A stretch of DNA of 8,466 bases from an uncultured Selenomonadaceae bacterium (lineage in GTDB: Bacteria > Bacillota > Negativicutes > Selenomonadales > Selenomonadaceae): positions 1-8,466 of the forward strand of contig CAJOPJ010000174.1 in assembly GCA_905236325.1 (NCBI GenBank), in the 5' to 3' direction. Numbering within the stretch: position 1 is the stretch's first letter; each line of letters opens with the position of its first letter. The notes beneath the pieces are model-generated. The model worked only from the letters and a program-made list of their open reading frames with translations. It ran no database searches and was not told where the DNA came from. Shown one piece after another: positions 1-6,255 of the stretch. Made by a program: the position numbers and the translations under genes.

Positions 1-2249
1 AGCGGATTTCTTTGACCGTATGCCCGCAAATTTATTCCTTCTCGCAACATATCCATATGATCCAAATGTTCCATCCACTTATCATCGACGACACGAAGCA
101 TAATAACTCTTTCAAGTTCCCGCAAAGTTTCTGTCCCGTAAGTTTCTTCACGGGCTTTATAATTATCTGCCGCAACTTTTTCAAGAAATTCTTTCAACTC
201 ATCGCGACTTAGTTTTTCCAGTTCGGATTTATCCAGTTGATTTTGTTGAGCGTAAATTTTTTCTGCGTCTTTTATAAGTTCGTCAAGTTGCCACTCTTCG
301 GGATAAAGTTTTTCATTCGCGTACTGATTCATTTCCGCTTTTATGATGTGGTTAATCATTCCGACAATATTTTCGCGCAGGTTGTCGCCGTCCAAAATTT
401 TCCTGCGTTCGCCATAAATAACTTCGCGCTGCTGATTCATGACATCATCATATTCAAGAACATGTTTGCGAATATCAAAATTCCGCGCCTCAACTTTTTT
501 CTGTGCATGTTCGATAGATTTTGTAATTAAACTATGTTCAATCGGTTCATCTTCTTCCATGCCGAGTTTGTCCATAATTTTTGCAACATTATCTGACGCA
601 AAAAGACGCATTAAATCATCTTCCAGCGACAAATAAAATCTTGACGCGCCGGGATCGCCTTGACGACCGCTGCGACCGCGAAGTTGATTATCAATTCTGC
701 GCGATTCATGGCGTTCAGTTCCAACAATGAAAAGTCCGCCAAGTTCAGGAACACCTTCGCCAAGTTTAATATCAGTGCCGCGACCTGCCATATTTGTAGC
801 AATAGTTACTGCGCCGAGTTGACCTGCGTCTGCAACAATTTGCGCTTCTTTTTCATGAAATTTAGCATTTAAAACATTGTGAGGAATGCCGCGCTTCTTT
901 AAAATTGCGCTGAGTTCTTCAGATTGAGTTATTGAAGTTGTTCCGATTAAAACCGGCTGACCTTTGGCGTGAATTTCTTCGACAGCTTTACCAACTGCGC
1001 GATACTTTGCTTTTTTGTTTTTGTAAATGACGTCGGGATAATCGACGCGTTGAACAGGCAAATTTGTTGGAACGACAATTACAGGCAGTTTGTAAATTTT
1101 TATAAATTCATCTTCCTCAGTCTTAGCCGTACCTGTCATACCTGCCAGCTTGTCATACATTCTGAAGTAGTTTTGGAAAGTTATTGTTGCAAGCGTTTGG
1201 GATTCGCGGCGAATTTTAACGCCTTCCTTTGCCTCAATAGCTTGATGAAGTCCGTCAGAATATCGGCGACCTGTCATCAATCTTCCTGTAAATTCATCGA
1301 CAATAATAATTTCGTCGTCGCGGACAACATAATCTCTGTCGCGTTTCATCAAAGCCTTTGCACGGAGTGCGGCGTTAAAGCAGTGGCTAAGTTCAATATT
1401 TTCAGGCGCGTACAAATTGTTTATGCCTAAAAATTTTTCAATCTTAGGTATAGTTTCATCCTTCGGCGCGACAGTCTTTTGTTTTTCGTCAACAGTATAG
1501 TCTTCGCCTTCCTTTAAGTTGGCAACGGCACGCGCCATAACTGCATAGACATCTGTAGACTTTTGCCCAGGACCGGAAATTATAAGCGGCGTTCTTGCTT
1601 CGTCAATCAAGATTGAGTCAACTTCGTCAACAATTGCGTAGTGCAGTGGTCGTTGAACCATCTGCTCTTGATGGACAACCATATTATCGCGCAGATAATC
1701 AAAACCAAATTCATTGTTAGTACCGAAAGTGACATCGCAGTTGTAGGAATATTTGCGTTCAGGAAAATCCATATCATGAACAATCAAGCCGACAGTCAGT
1801 CCTAAAAATTGATAAAGCCTGCCCATCCATTCGGAGTCGCGTTTTGCAAGGTAGTCATTGACTGTGACCATGTGAACGCCTTTACCTGTCAGTGCGTTCA
1901 GGTAAACAGGCAGTGTTGCAACCAAAGTTTTACCTTCGCCGGTTTTCATTTCGGCAATTTTGCCTTCATGCAAACACATTCCACCAATTAACTGCACATC
2001 AAAATGACGCATACCTAAAATTCTGCGCGAGGCTTCACGACAAACCGCAAATGCTTCCGGCAAAATATCGTCCAAAGTTTCGCCATTTCTGAGGCGTTCA
2101 CGGAAAACTTCGGTTTTGCCAACAAGTTTGTCATCAGTCAAGTTTTGCATTTCAGGTTCAAGCGCGTTAATCTGCTCGACTTTTTTTTGTAGTCGTGCAA
2201 TTTCTTTATCATTGTTGTCACCAATAAATCGCTTTAAAAATCCAAACAA
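1..2249 (-). CDS. secA: SecA preprotein translocase ATPase (3' end beyond window)
   Basis: SecA is the cytosolic motor ATPase that pushes unfolded secretory proteins through the SecYEG channel. The frame is open for 749 codons with no stop and leaves the window at its left edge. Bacillus SecA is about 840 residues, so roughly the last 90 (end of the scaffold/wing region and the C-terminal linker) are not seen. Key motifs are in register with Bacillus SecA: Walker A MKTGEGKT at residues 101-108, Walker B DEVD at 208-211, the second RecA-fold motif NMAGRGTDIKLG at about 486-497, then QLRGRSGRQGDPG, and LRAYGQRNP at the truncated end. The start is TTG at 2249-2247, with GGAGGA 7 nt upstream; the peptide begins MFGFLKRFIGD, typical of SecA. 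No internal frameshift was seen. This is the housekeeping SecA1 type rather than SecA2, judged by length and motif spacing. It lies 49 bp after the phytase gene on the same strand and has its own promoter. Confidence 0.97.
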   Translation of the reverse strand, partial: MFGFLKRFIGDNNDKEIARLQKKVEQINALEPEMQNLTDDKLVGKTEVFRERLRNGETLDDILPEAFAVCREASRRILGMRHFDVQLIGGMCLHEGKIAEMKTGEGKTLVATLPVYLNALTGKGVHMVTVNDYLAKRDSEWMGRLYQFLGLTVGLIVHDMDFPERKYSYNCDVTFGTNNEFGFDYLRDNMVVHQEQMVQRPLHYAIVDEVDSILIDEARTPLIISGPGQKSTDVYAVMARAVANLKEGEDYTVDEKQKTVAPKDETIPKIEKFLGINNLYAPENIELSHCFNAALRAKALMKRDRDYVVRDDEIIIVDEFTGRLMTGRRYSDGLHQAIEAKEGVKIRRESQTLATITFQNYFRMYDKLAGMTGTAKTEEDEFIKIYKLPVIVVPTNLPVQRVDYPDVIYKNKKAKYRAVGKAVEEIHAKGQPVLIGTTSITQSEELSAILKKRGIPHNVLNAKFHEKEAQIVADAGQLGAVTIATNMAGRGTDIKLGEGVPELGGLFIVGTERHESRRIDNQLRGRSGRQGDPGASRFYLSLEDDLMRLFASDNVAKIMDKLGMEEDEPIEHSLITKSIEHAQKKVEARNFDIRKHVLEYDDVMNQQREVIYGERRKILDGDNLRENIVGMINHIIKAEMNQYANEKLYPEEWQLDELIKDAEKIYAQQNQLDKSELEKLSRDELKEFLEKVAADNYKAREETYGTETLRELERVIMLRVVDDKWMEHLDHMDMLREGINLRAYGQRNP

Positions 2250-2280
2250 ATTATCTTCCTCCAATCCTCAAACTTTGTAG

Positions 2281-2309
2281 ATTATACATTATCAATTATC
2301 ATTTATCAA
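2281..2309 (-). promoter_or_regulatory. Predicted sigma-70/sigma-A promoter of secA
   Basis: On the minus strand there is TTGATA (2309-2304), a 17-bp spacer, and a perfect TATAAT (2286-2281). Transcription would start near 2274, giving a leader of about 25 nt before the TTG start of secA. The -35 box lies inside the last codons of the phytase gene, and both boxes are part of a tandem heptamer array. Box match and spacing are near ideal; activity is inferred. Confidence 0.7.
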
Positions 2310-2315
2310 TTATCC
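2281..2315 (-). repeat. Five tandem degenerate heptamers at the phytase/secA junction
   Basis: Read on the minus strand from 2315 to 2281 the sequence divides exactly into five 7-mers: GGATAAT, TGATAAA, TGATAAT, TGATAAT, GTATAAT. Two are identical and the others differ by one or two bases. The array covers the last codons and the TGA stop of the phytase gene (the TGA is the start of one repeat unit), and supplies both boxes of the secA promoter. Short tandem heptamers are known from other bacteria, notably cyanobacteria; here the origin is unknown. Confidence 0.7.
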
Positions 2316-3141
2316 ATTCCGACCAATTACCTGTGCCTTGATGAGCGTATTTATAAAATAATTTTATCAGCCGCGCACGCTCATTTTGCGCTTGTGAATA
2401 AAAATCTGTGCCGGAACTTTCAGCCAATAAATCCGAACCTCCATACACAACTTGGCGCGAACAAATTTCCTCAAGCGACTTGTCAGGATTTTTCAAAATG
2501 TCATACATAACTAAAAAAGTTGTCGTTCTGCCGTGACCTGCTTGACAATGAAAATGTAGCCAATCATTTGGCTTTAAACTTTGCACAAAATTCAAAAATT
2601 GATCTACAACTTGCGGACTTGGAAAAATCATATCAGTTGCAGGGATGCGAACATAAATACAATCTTCCGCCAAAACCAAAACGCGTTCAACATAAATATT
2701 TTCAGGCGCGAAACTTTGTGCTGTGTAATTTTTTTTATCGGTGTTGCCGAGTGGCAAAAATTCAGTAAATTTTCCGAGCAAACTTGACAGCTGTTCAAAT
2801 TCGCGTTCAAGGTCGTAACCTGAATAATAATTGCCGCGATTCTTGTCAACATAAAAACTTACCGGCAAACTATCAGCAAAGCCATGACTTTCCTCACGCA
2901 AGTCAATGATGTAAATATTTGCGTCGGGATCAGCTAAATTTTTCAGCGCGTTGCAAAGCAATTTTATTCCGCCGACAGAGGGCTGTCCGCTTGCTGAAGT
3001 TTTGCTGTCATACATAACGCGAAAGTTGCGCGGCAAAGTATTTTCTGCCGAACCGTCCAATCGCCAAACTTCCTGCGCTTGAACTTCAAGACTAAGCGCA
3101 AAAATAAAAATTAAAATTGCTAAGTTAAATATTTTTTTCAA
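2299..3141 (-). CDS. Secreted PTP-like (cysteine) phytase / inositol polyphosphatase
   Basis: This is a predicted exported phosphatase of the protein-tyrosine-phosphatase-like phytase family, which removes phosphates from myo-inositol hexakisphosphate and related polyphosphates. The active-site P-loop is HCQAGHGRTT, with Cys199 and Arg205 forming the CX5R signature. A conserved DLREESHGF lies at residues 80-88, and the probable general acid is Asp170 in PATD before the loop. The C-terminal part (MYDILKNP, then a helix ending FYKYA) also fits Selenomonas PhyA. I chose TTG at 3141-3139 because GAGGTG lies just upstream and the peptide then begins MKKIF, giving a clean signal peptide with cleavage after VQA (residue 22). 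An ATG at 3189 in frame would add 16 residues in front, but that codon overlaps the predicted promoter. The product is 280 residues, normal for the family. It is divergent from a TetR gene, which may regulate it. The true substrate could be a lesser inositol phosphate or a phosphoprotein. Confidence 0.88.
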   Translation of the reverse strand: MKKIFNLAILIFIFALSLEVQAQEVWRLDGSAENTLPRNFRVMYDSKTSASGQPSVGGIKLLCNALKNLADPDANIYIIDLREESHGFADSLPVSFYVDKNRGNYYSGYDLEREFEQLSSLLGKFTEFLPLGNTDKKNYTAQSFAPENIYVERVLVLAEDCIYVRIPATDMIFPSPQVVDQFLNFVQSLKPNDWLHFHCQAGHGRTTTFLVMYDILKNPDKSLEEICSRQVVYGGSDLLAESSGTDFYSQAQNERARLIKLFYKYAHQGTGNWSEWIIDK

Positions 3142-3160
3142 CTCAATCACCTCAAGCAAA

Positions 3161-3189
3161 AAAATAACAAACGCTTGACGCATTGTCAA
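3161..3189 (-). promoter_or_regulatory. Predicted promoter of the phytase gene
   Basis: The minus strand carries a perfect TTGACA (3189-3184), a 17-bp spacer and TATTTT (3166-3161). Start would be near 3154, leaving only about 13 nt of leader with GAGGTG (3153-3148) at its very 5' end. The -35 box shares an inverted repeat, TTGAC-N5-GTCAA, with the -35 box of the divergent TetR promoter. That the two polymerases exclude each other is inferred. Confidence 0.6.
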
Positions 3190-3203
3190 ACCAAATTTAT
3201 AAT
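3175..3203 (+). promoter_or_regulatory. Predicted promoter of the TetR-family regulator
   Basis: TTGACG (3175-3180), a 17-bp spacer and a perfect TATAAT (3198-3203) lie upstream of the regulator gene. Start would be near 3210, about 25 nt before its ATG. Spacing is optimal. The 3' part overlaps an 18-bp palindrome. Confidence 0.72.
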
Positions 3204-3216
3204 TCAGCTGAATTAT
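3199..3216. promoter_or_regulatory. 18-bp perfect palindrome, candidate TetR operator
   Basis: ATAATTCAGCTGAATTAT reads the same on both strands over 18 bp. It covers most of the regulator's -10 box, and its centre falls within a few bases of the predicted transcription start. TetR-family dimers bind such palindromes, often next to their own gene. The position would block transcription of the regulator (autorepression), and it is also close to the -35 box of the divergent phytase gene. Binding is inferred from position and symmetry only. Confidence 0.6.
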
Positions 3217-3234
3217 TTTTGTGGAGTTGATTAA

Positions 3235-3852
3235 ATGCCAAAAGTTGAACCGAACTTAGTAAAAAATCGCCAAGCAGAAATTATCGACGCTTGCGAAAAA
3301 CTTTATCAAACCAAAAGTTTCAAGGATATCACTATTATTGAAATTGGTAAGCTTACGCCTTTCAAGCGCACTTCAATTTATAATTACTTTCACACTAAGG
3401 AAGAAATTTTTCTTGCACTTTTGCAGCGCGAATATGAACTTTGGATTGCGGAATTGGAAAAAATTATTGCCGACAATGAAACTCTGTCAACTGAAAAATT
3501 TGCTGACGCGCTGGCTAAATCCCTTGCAAATCGACAGCAGCTTTTAAAATTGCTGTCGATGAATCATTTTGATATGGAAATGAACAGCAGCGACGAAATT
3601 TTGCTTGCCTTTAAAAAAATTTATGGCAAATCTTTGCAAACTGTTGAGGCTTGTTTAGATAAATTTTTTCCCAACAAATCTAAAGCTGACAAAGAAATAT
3701 TTCTGTATGCCTTCTTTCCTTTCGTGTATGGAATTTATCCTTACGCCGTTGTGGACGACAAACAAAAATTTGCAATGGCGGCGGCGGGTGTAGATTTTAA
3801 ATTTCATTCGATTTATGAACTTGCTTACAACTGCATTTTAAAATTATTGTAA
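3235..3852 (+). CDS. TetR/AcrR-family transcriptional regulator
   Basis: A 205-residue protein with the TetR-family layout: an N-terminal three-helix DNA-binding domain (about residues 12-58) and an alpha-helical C-terminal ligand/dimer domain. The recognition-helix region reads FKRTSIYNYFHTKEEIF (43-59), matching the family pattern TxxxIYxYFxxKEE. The C-terminal half resembles the tetracyclin-repressor-like domains of Firmicute regulators; I cannot name its ligand. GGAG at 3223-3226 lies 8 nt before the ATG. The gene is divergent from the phytase gene with interlocked promoters and a perfect palindrome at its own start point. It is therefore most likely autoregulated and possibly controls the phytase (inference). 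A strong terminator closes it on the right. Confidence 0.92.
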   Translation: MPKVEPNLVKNRQAEIIDACEKLYQTKSFKDITIIEIGKLTPFKRTSIYNYFHTKEEIFLALLQREYELWIAELEKIIADNETLSTEKFADALAKSLANRQQLLKLLSMNHFDMEMNSSDEILLAFKKIYGKSLQTVEACLDKFFPNKSKADKEIFLYAFFPFVYGIYPYAVVDDKQKFAMAAAGVDFKFHSIYELAYNCILKLL

Positions 3853-3862
3853 TTTTTTAAAC

Positions 3863-3905
3863 AAAAAAACTTCGCAAGATTAAGACCTGTCTTGCGGAGT
3901 TTTTT
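3863..3905 (+). terminator. Rho-independent terminator after the TetR gene
   Basis: A 12-bp stem (3868-3879 with 3890-3901, one G-T pair) with a 10-nt loop is followed by a run of T to 3905. The stem core is CGCAAGA/TCTTGCG. An A-run in front mirrors the T-run, so it could act in both directions, but no gene faces it from the other side. Confidence 0.9.
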
Positions 3906-3928
3906 GTTGCGATAAAAAAATTTAATTC

Positions 3929-3957
3929 TTGCATTATTTGTCAGTTTGATTTAGTAT
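3929..3957 (+). promoter_or_regulatory. Possible promoter of the DNA glycosylase gene
   Basis: TTGCAT (3929-3934), a 17-bp spacer and TAGTAT (3952-3957) lie just after the terminator. Transcription would start around 3964, about 30 nt before the ATG. The boxes are moderate matches, but the gene must have its own promoter because a strong terminator precedes it. Confidence 0.45.
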
Positions 3958-3995
3958 TATGAAAAAAATCTGTAAAAAGCTAAGGAGGAAATGAT

Positions 3996-4850
3996 ATGGC
4001 AACTATAAAAATTCATGACGATTTTGACATGGAAAAAATTGCAAACAGCGGACAATGTTTTCGTGCGAGGGAACTTGGCAAAGATTATTTTAGATTTATC
4101 ACGCGCAAACACGCTTTGTATATTCGCAAAGTTGACAATGAAATTTATGATGTAAGTTGCAGTCAGGCGGAATGGGATGATACATGGACAACCTATTTTG
4201 ATTTGGAAACAAATTATTCAGACATTCGGCAGAAAATTGAACACTTTGCAAATCGAACAAAATTTGCTGATTATTTGAACGCTGCCACAAATTTTGGCAA
4301 AGGTATCAGAATTTTGCGTCAAGATCCATTTGAAACGCTGATTAGTTTTATAATCAGTCAACGCAAAACAATTCCTGCAATAAAAAAATCTGTCGAGCTT
4401 ATCTGCGAACAATTTGGCGAAATTTTGCACAGCGAACGTGAAGAGAATTTACATACATTTCCTACGCACGACCAATTGGCAAAGGCAAGTCAGCTGAAAC
4501 TTTCGGCTTGTGCGCTGGGTTATCGCGGTTCATATATTCACGACGCAATTCAAAAAGTCCACGAACGCATTGTCAGGCTTGATGATATTGCTCATTCAAC
4601 CGATGAAGATTTACTTACTGAAGTTCAAAACATTAAAGGCGTCGGACCAAAAATTGCAAATTGCGTCGCGCTTTATGCTTATCACAGATTGAACCTTGCG
4701 CCGGTTGATGTTTGGATTAAGCGTTCAATTCAGGAAGATTTTCACGGCGAAAATATTTTTGCTGAATTTGGTTCTAACGCCGGAGTTTTGCAACAATATA
4801 TTTTTTATTACAAACGCCTTGCCGAAAAAGAATTTGATTTGCAAGATTAA
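3996..4850 (+). CDS. ogg: OGG1-family 8-oxoguanine DNA glycosylase / AP lyase
   Basis: A 284-residue base-excision repair enzyme expected to remove oxidised guanine from DNA and cut the abasic site. The N-terminal OGG-type domain contains NSGQCFRA at 17-24 and FRFITR. The HhH-GPD domain begins at about residue 109 with QDPFETLISFIIS. The helix-hairpin-helix reads IKGVGPKIANC, with catalytic lysine Lys219, and PVDVW supplies the catalytic Asp238; their 19-residue spacing equals that of Lys249 and Asp268 in human OGG1. Two residues that human OGG1 uses around the estranged cytosine (Asn149 and Arg154) align by hand to Arg123 and Ala128, as in other bacterial OGG-like proteins that discriminate less. 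AGGAGG lies 7 nt before the ATG. It appears to be a single-gene unit between a terminator and the promoter of the next gene; I see no terminator of its own. Confidence 0.93.
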   Translation: MATIKIHDDFDMEKIANSGQCFRARELGKDYFRFITRKHALYIRKVDNEIYDVSCSQAEWDDTWTTYFDLETNYSDIRQKIEHFANRTKFADYLNAATNFGKGIRILRQDPFETLISFIISQRKTIPAIKKSVELICEQFGEILHSEREENLHTFPTHDQLAKASQLKLSACALGYRGSYIHDAIQKVHERIVRLDDIAHSTDEDLLTEVQNIKGVGPKIANCVALYAYHRLNLAPVDVWIKRSIQEDFHGENIFAEFGSNAGVLQQYIFYYKRLAEKEFDLQD

Positions 4851-4865
4851 GTTTTGATAAAAAAT

Positions 4866-4894
4866 TTGACTTGATAGGATAAATATTTTAAAAT
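4866..4894 (+). promoter_or_regulatory. Predicted promoter of the Ter locus
   Basis: TTGACT (4866-4871), a 17-bp spacer and TAAAAT (4889-4894) precede the first TerD gene. Start would be near 4901 with an AT-rich leader of about 40 nt. The boxes and spacing fit the housekeeping sigma factor; no clear operator was seen. Confidence 0.65.
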
Positions 4895-4941
4895 GACTGT
4901 GAATTGATTAAATTTTTTTTTGTTATGAGGAGGAATTTTTC

Positions 4942-5520
4942 ATGGCTGTAAGTTTGGCAAAAGGTCAGAAAGTCGATTTAACAAAAACAAATCCCGGTCT
5001 TAAGGAAGTTTTAATCGGACTTGGCTGGGATACCAACAAGTACGACGGTGGCTTTGATTTTGACTTGGATTCGGCGGCTTTTTTACTTGGCGCAAATGGC
5101 AAAGTTACCTCAGACGGCGATTTTGTTTTTTATAACAACCTTAAGCATGCTTCAGGTTCAGTCGAACATCTCGGCGACAACTTAACCGGCGAAGGCGAAG
5201 GTGACGATGAACAGCTTAAAATTGATCTGTCAAAAGTTCCGGCTAACATTGAAAAAATTGACTTCACAGTCACAATTCACGAAGCCGACACTCGCAAGCA
5301 AAATTTCGGTCAAGTTGAAAATGCTTTCATTCGCGTGATAAATGCAGCTACAAATCAAGAACTCATTCGCTACGATTTGGGCGAAGATTTTTCAGTCGAA
5401 ACTGCAGTTGTTGTCGGCGAACTTTATCGCCACAGCGGCGAATGGAAATTCCAAGCTATCGGTTCAGGTTTCAGTGGCGGCTTAGCTGCTCTTGGCAAAA
5501 ATTTCGGCGTAAATATTTAA
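4942..5520 (+). CDS. terD: TerD-family Ca2+-binding stress protein
   Basis: A 192-residue single-domain TerD protein, the full family length, related to TerD/TerE of tellurite-resistance loci and to the Bacillus YceD-type general stress proteins. These are cytosolic Ca2+-binding beta-sandwich proteins linked to tellurite, phage and envelope-stress phenotypes; the biochemical role is still unclear. Motifs: MAVSLAKGQKVDL at the start, GLGWD at 26-30, the acidic site GGFDFDLDSAAF (36-47), GDNLTGEGEGDDEQ (78-91), NFGQVENAFIR (121-131) and GEWKFQAIGSG (166-176). The acidic ligand residues look intact. GAGGAGG (4927-4933) lies 8 nt before the ATG. It is the first gene after a good promoter, and a hairpin with a T-tract separates it from its paralogue, so it may be made in greater amount than the downstream genes. 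Confidence 0.95.
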   Translation: MAVSLAKGQKVDLTKTNPGLKEVLIGLGWDTNKYDGGFDFDLDSAAFLLGANGKVTSDGDFVFYNNLKHASGSVEHLGDNLTGEGEGDDEQLKIDLSKVPANIEKIDFTVTIHEADTRKQNFGQVENAFIRVINAATNQELIRYDLGEDFSVETAVVVGELYRHSGEWKFQAIGSGFSGGLAALGKNFGVNI

Positions 5521-5530
5521 TTTAGCTTTT

Positions 5531-5603
5531 AGTCGCTAGTCGCTGGTCGCTAGTTGTTAGAAAAATTTCTAGCGTCTGGCGTCTAAAGTCTAGCGACTTT
5601 TTT
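5531..5603 (+). terminator. Long heptamer-built hairpin with T-tract between the terD paralogues
   Basis: Positions 5531-5563 and 5566-5598 pair in register with no bulge. The outer 9 bp are perfect (AGTCGCTAG with CTAGCGACT). Of the 27 outer positions 22 can pair, four of them as G-U, and the apex TAGAAA/TTTCTA adds more. Six T residues follow (5598-5603). The left arm is a degenerate 7-mer array: AGTCGCT, AGTCGCT, GGTCGCT, AGTTGTT. The right arm is also heptameric: CTAGCGT, CTGGCGT, CTAAAGT, CTAGCGA. It looks like an intrinsic terminator, perhaps leaky, since no promoter is visible before the next gene. It could also be a small palindromic repeat element, or an RNA-stability structure. Confidence 0.7.
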
Positions 5604-5625
5604 ATTGCAAAGGAGGAAATTTAAA

Positions 5626-6225
5626 TTGGCAGTAAATTTGCAAAAAGGACAGAAAGTAAATCTTGTTAAGTCAAATGGTAAAAAACTTACAAAGTTAATG
5701 GTAGGACTTGGCTGGGATGCGGCTGTTCAAGAAGGCGGTTTCTTGAAAAAACTTTTCAGCGGCAAAAGTGATATTGATTGTGACGCGTCAGTTTTTGTTT
5801 GCAAAGGCGGCAAACTTACAAACAAAGATGATGTTGTTTTTTTCAACAATCTTAAGCACAAAAGCGGCGCAGTTCAACACATGGGCGACAACTTGACAGG
5901 CGAAGGTGACGGCGACGATGAACAAATTTTTGTTGACTTGGAAAAATTGCCGGCTGATTATGACAAGCTGATTTTTGTTGTAAATATCTATCAAGCTGTT
6001 AGCCGCAATCAACATTTCGGCATGATTAAAAATGCATTCATCAGAATTGTTGATAATGAAAATGGCGAAGAACTTTGCAGATTCAATCTCAGCGACAATT
6101 ATGACAATATGCTTGCAATGGTTGCCGGTGAAGTTTATAGACGCGGCGAGGAATGGAAGTTCAATGCGATTGGCAACGGTACAACTGACCCCGGACTTAG
6201 CGAACTCAGCAAGCGTTTTATGTAA
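5626..6225 (+). CDS. TerD-family protein, diverged paralogue with basic loop insertion
   Basis: A second TerD-domain protein (199 residues), expected to be a cytosolic Ca2+-binding stress protein like its neighbour. I chose TTG at 5626, with AGGAGG (5611-5616) 9 nt upstream, because the peptide then starts MAVNLQKGQKVNL in line with its paralogue. An in-frame TTG at 5605 would place the ribosome binding site inside the coding region. Conserved parts: GLGWD (27-31), IDCDASVF (50-57), GDNLTGEGDGDDEQ (87-100), HFGMIKNAFIR (130-140), EEWKFNAIGNG (175-185). Relative to the first TerD it carries an extra loop of about nine residues, FLKKLFSGKS, just before the acidic site, and DLDS becomes DCDA. 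Similar loops occur in some TerD/TerZ-like proteins. The paired acidic positions remain, so Ca2+ binding is plausible. It is probably the first gene of the tightly spaced downstream set. Confidence 0.93.
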   Translation: MAVNLQKGQKVNLVKSNGKKLTKLMVGLGWDAAVQEGGFLKKLFSGKSDIDCDASVFVCKGGKLTNKDDVVFFNNLKHKSGAVQHMGDNLTGEGDGDDEQIFVDLEKLPADYDKLIFVVNIYQAVSRNQHFGMIKNAFIRIVDNENGEELCRFNLSDNYDNMLAMVAGEVYRRGEEWKFNAIGNGTTDPGLSELSKRFM

Positions 6226-6255
6226 GTTGTAAGTTACAAGGTGGTAAGGTGGAAA
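6222..6255 (+). repeat. Short tandem repeats at the terD2/small-protein junction
   Basis: Two exact 7-mers GTAAGTT (6222-6228, 6229-6235) are followed by two near-exact 8-mers, AAGGTGGT and AAGGTGGA (6238-6245, 6246-6253). The block covers the stop codon of the second TerD gene, and the purine-rich units could serve as ribosome binding sites for the next small gene. It is weaker and less regular than the heptamer arrays at 2281 and 5531, and may be chance. Confidence 0.4.

Noticed and set aside
969..1430. 153-codon open frame on the plus strand opposite secA
   Set aside because: It is antisense to clearly coding secA, has cysteine/phenylalanine-rich low-quality composition and no ribosome site; it is a shadow of the secA frame.
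3142..3189. Upstream ATG at 3189 as start of the phytase gene
   Set aside because: The added 16 residues would bury the signal peptide, and the codon overlaps the -35 box of the gene's own promoter; TTG at 3141 has a ribosome site and gives a normal signal peptide.
3959..3994. 11-codon leader peptide (MKKICKKLRRK) just before the OGG gene
   Set aside because: It begins at or before the predicted transcription start, has no ribosome binding site, and its last codons are simply the OGG gene's AGGAGG; most likely chance.
4851..4941. Riboswitch or terminator in the AT-rich gap between OGG and terD
   Set aside because: No stable stem or conserved aptamer-like core is visible; only a promoter and ribosome site can be supported.
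5521..5625. CRISPR array or small RNA gene suggested by the repeated AGTCGCT units
   Set aside because: Units are 7 bp with no spacers and form one hairpin ending in T residues; a terminator or palindromic repeat explains it better.
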